Shown: one piece after another, positions 5,974 to 7,461 of the stretch | Position numbering within the stretch: position 1 is the first letter of the stretch | Layout of the letters: each line of letters starts with the position of its first letter | Source of the DNA: Desulfobacteraceae bacterium | GTDB lineage: Bacteria; Desulfobacterota; Desulfobacteria; Desulfobacterales; SG8-13 | Assembly (NCBI GenBank): GCA_029287875.1 | Contig: JARFQH010000241.1 | Location: forward strand, 1-7,461 | Reading direction: 5' to 3' | DNA length: 7,461 nt | Program-made: the position numbers and the translations under genes | Notes under the pieces: model-generated | What the model saw: the letters and a program-made list of their open reading frames with translations, nothing else | Told to the model about the DNA's origin: nothing | Databases searched by the model: none

Positions 5974-6010
5974 ACCGATCCTCCCGCATTCGTTTTGAAT
6001 CGACTTTCCT

Positions 6011-6045
6011 AAAAAAAATTAATAAATTCGCGCAGCGAATTTATT
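6011..6045 (-). terminator. Intrinsic terminator of the methyltransferase gene
   Basis: A perfect 11-bp inverted repeat, AATAAATTCGC (6021-6031) with GCGAATTTATT (6035-6045), has a 3-nt loop. On the minus strand it is followed by AA and a run of eight or more T (complement of 6011-6018). The TAA stop codon (6043-6041) lies within the first stem arm. The stem is AT-rich, but the structure is unambiguous. Confidence 0.82.
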
Positions 6046-7183
6046 CGAACAACAAGCCTTGAGAGGGACGGGGCCGCGGCTGCGTTGAAGATGGGCGCTT
6101 TCCCGTCAGCGGAGGTAGCGGCCGGTGGCAATCTTCCAACTGGAAGATATCGTAGTCAATCAGGAATGCGTCTTCCGCAGTTTGCGTAACGGTCTTGGGC
6201 CGATGAAAGACCAAATCGACTTCCTGGGCGGTCATCACCGGAAACCCGTAAGGACGGTTGCGATGCTTTATCGTGCGGCCCGCAGCGGTTCTCTGCTGCA
6301 CGAACTCCTGGTGGTTTGCCAGACGGTCGCTGAGACGCCGATGGGCTATCGACGTCACTGCCGATAGGCTTCCGGTGACGGTTTCCCGAAAATCTGTCTC
6401 CAGTTCGATGCCGATGCCGTTTCGTCCGGTCGCCATGGCAGCAAACAGTGTGGTGCCGATGCCCAAGAACGGATCGAGCACGAGGTCCCCCTTTACCGAA
6501 AACATGTTGATCAGGCGATAAGGGAGTTCGAAGGGAAAAGCCGCGCTCCTCTTCCGGATGTCGTTGTCTGCCAGTCGCTGGGTCGCGCCGATCAGACCCA
6601 TCCAGACATCTGAAAACCAGGTGTTGCGCTCTTCCCAGAAAAAAGCGCTTTCACGGCGCCGCTGTTTGTCTTCGGCCTCTGAAAAATCTCTCTTGGATCC
6701 TTTGCGCAAGACGAGGATGTGTTCGTGTTCGAGGGTCACATAGGCACCGGGCGGAAGCATACCCGAACCCATGAACTTGTTGGGAGCGTTGGTCGGTTTA
6801 CGCCACAGAATCAGCGGCAGGGGCTGAAAGCCGATGGTGAGCATGCGTGACAAAATTCGAGCGTGGTTGGGATAGAGCATGAAATCAGCGCCGATTTTGC
6901 GCACGGCATCGCCGATGTTAATGCAGGTGATGCCGCCGGGTTTCAGCACCCGATGCACTTCGGCCCAGACCGGGTCCAGCGCTGCATGCATCCGTTCGAA
7001 TGCCACCATGCCACGATTTTGGGTCAGGACCTTGGCCACGGTCGGATCGAGGCGGGTGAACAGCGCGTCCCACATCTGAATCATGGGGTAGGGTGGGGAG
7101 GTGACGACAAGATCGACGCTGTTGGCGCCGATGGCCTTCATTTTTCTGGCCTCGCTGAAATGAAGCCGATGACGGGTTTGCAT
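6041..7183 (-). CDS. DNA methyltransferase, SPPY type (N4-cytosine or N6-adenine)
   Basis: The 380-residue protein has VVTSPPY (26-32), the catalytic motif IV, early in the chain. DPFLGIGTT (237-245) is motif I (FxGxG) that binds S-adenosylmethionine, followed by GIGIELE (256-262). Catalytic motif before SAM motif is the beta-class order. SPPY is most common in N4-cytosine enzymes, but N6-adenine activity cannot be excluded. The block RSAAFPFELPYRLI (213-226) before motif I is typical of the family. The start at 7183 is chosen because GGAG (7190-7193) is 6 nt upstream and a promoter lies just beyond. The frame stays open to an ATG at 7318, but that extension would contain the promoter and looks non-coding. 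No restriction endonuclease gene is seen in the window, so it is either an orphan methyltransferase or its partner lies right of the window. Confidence 0.9.
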   Translation of the reverse strand: MQTRHRLHFSEARKMKAIGANSVDLVVTSPPYPMIQMWDALFTRLDPTVAKVLTQNRGMVAFERMHAALDPVWAEVHRVLKPGGITCINIGDAVRKIGADFMLYPNHARILSRMLTIGFQPLPLILWRKPTNAPNKFMGSGMLPPGAYVTLEHEHILVLRKGSKRDFSEAEDKQRRRESAFFWEERNTWFSDVWMGLIGATQRLADNDIRKRSAAFPFELPYRLINMFSVKGDLVLDPFLGIGTTLFAAMATGRNGIGIELETDFRETVTGSLSAVTSIAHRRLSDRLANHQEFVQQRTAAGRTIKHRNRPYGFPVMTAQEVDLVFHRPKTVTQTAEDAFLIDYDIFQLEDCHRPLPPLTGKRPSSTQPRPRPSQGLLFE

Positions 7184-7213
7184 GGCCTTCTCCATCTGAA
7201 TTGAGGTCGGGCA

Positions 7214-7242
7214 TTCATACTGGTTTCGTGCCTGAACGTCAA
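7214..7242 (-). promoter_or_regulatory. Sigma70-type promoter of the methyltransferase gene
   Basis: Minus-strand TTGACG (7237-7242), a 17-nt spacer, then TATGAA (7214-7219). Transcription would start near 7207, leaving a leader of about 24 nt that contains GGAG (7190-7193) 6 nt before ATG 7183. The agreement of promoter, ribosome site and start supports the shorter protein. Confidence 0.55.
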
Positions 7243-7392
7243 ACTCAAACAGGCAGACATTATGGTTTAACGGAAAAAAATGGGCAATAGGAGCGGAAAA
7301 AAAAGTTTTGGACAACACATACGAAATTAAGGTAACATGTTAAATTGTATTCATTCAACGCAGGCCTTGGGCCGCAATCAAATCAGTGTTCA

Positions 7393-7449
7393 GGTTTCGG
7401 GTTTCAGGATTTGGGGTATGTAGACACCTGGCACCTGAAACCTGAAACC
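7393..7449. repeat. Imperfect 16-bp inverted repeat of CCTGAAACC units
   Basis: GGTTTCGGGTTTCAGG (7393-7408) is complementary to CCTGAAACCTGAAACC (7434-7449) except for one position that would form a G-U pair in RNA. The arms flank a 25-nt spacer. Each arm is itself two tandem GGTTTC/CAGG-type units, and the spacer ends in another CACCTG copy. No poly-T follows on the plus strand, so it does not look like a terminator. The rest of 7243-7392 holds no gene I can support, only a TAACATGTTA palindrome (7333-7342). Confidence 0.6.
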
Positions 7450-7461
7450 CTATTCCCGATA

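Noticed and set aside
7184..7318. A 45-residue N-terminal extension of the methyltransferase.
   Set aside because: This stretch contains the putative promoter. The ATG at 7183 has a well-placed GGAG, and the extension is not methyltransferase-like.
7333..7342. TAACATGTTA palindrome as an operator.
   Set aside because: A single 10-bp AT-rich palindrome about 95 bp upstream of the methyltransferase promoter, with no second copy and no adjacent regulator gene, is too weak to call.

Overview
The window looks like a chromosomal segment of an anaerobic Desulfobacterota-type (deltaproteobacterial, sulfate-reducer-like) bacterium. This is inferred from the moderately high GC content, a NIL-domain polyferredoxin beside a tRNA-thiolation enzyme, a probable selenocysteine-containing oxidoreductase, and intergenic CCTGAAACC-type repeats. 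No phage, insertion-sequence, tRNA, rRNA or CRISPR signal was seen.

Layout. (1) At 1-582 on the minus strand, a GTG-started NIL-domain/2x[4Fe-4S] ferredoxin gene overlaps by 4 bp the start of a PP-loop MnmA-like tRNA 2-thiouridylase gene that runs off the left edge. A strong sigma70-type promoter (TTGACA-17-TATTGT) precedes the pair. (2) At 715-2868 on the plus strand, a 717-residue fusion joins an N-terminal PlsC-like acyltransferase to a C-terminal alpha/beta hydrolase with a full Ser-Asp-His triad. (3) At 2869-3076, an intergenic region holds a strong promoter, about 110 nt of structured RNA and an intrinsic terminator. It is either a small RNA or the attenuating leader of the next operon. 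(4) At 3077-5910, three closely spaced or overlapping plus-strand genes encode a FrnE/DsbA-like oxidoreductase, a seven-helix M48 (Ste24/CAAX-type) zinc protease and an M55 (DppA-type) zinc D-aminopeptidase. (5) At 6011-7242 on the minus strand, a solitary SPPY-type DNA methyltransferase has its own promoter and terminator and converges on the peptidase operon. (6) At 7243-7461, no gene is seen; the stretch ends in an imperfect inverted repeat.

The main discovery is in (4). The first gene is interrupted by an in-frame TGA exactly where the attacking cysteine of the family's CPWC active site belongs, giving U-P-W-C. The frame stays open and homologous on both sides. A hairpin with bacterial SECIS geometry (8 base pairs, one U-U mismatch, loop CGGGC) starts 11 nt after the TGA. 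This is best read as a selenoprotein of 211 residues that an ordinary gene caller would truncate at residue 14 or begin after the active site.

How the genes may fit together is inference. The left operon would deliver reduced, activated sulfur to tRNA. The central operon links a cytoplasmic selenothiol oxidoreductase to one membrane and one soluble metallopeptidase, which suggests protein or peptide quality control. The acyltransferase-hydrolase fusion suggests acyl-chain exchange on a lipid.
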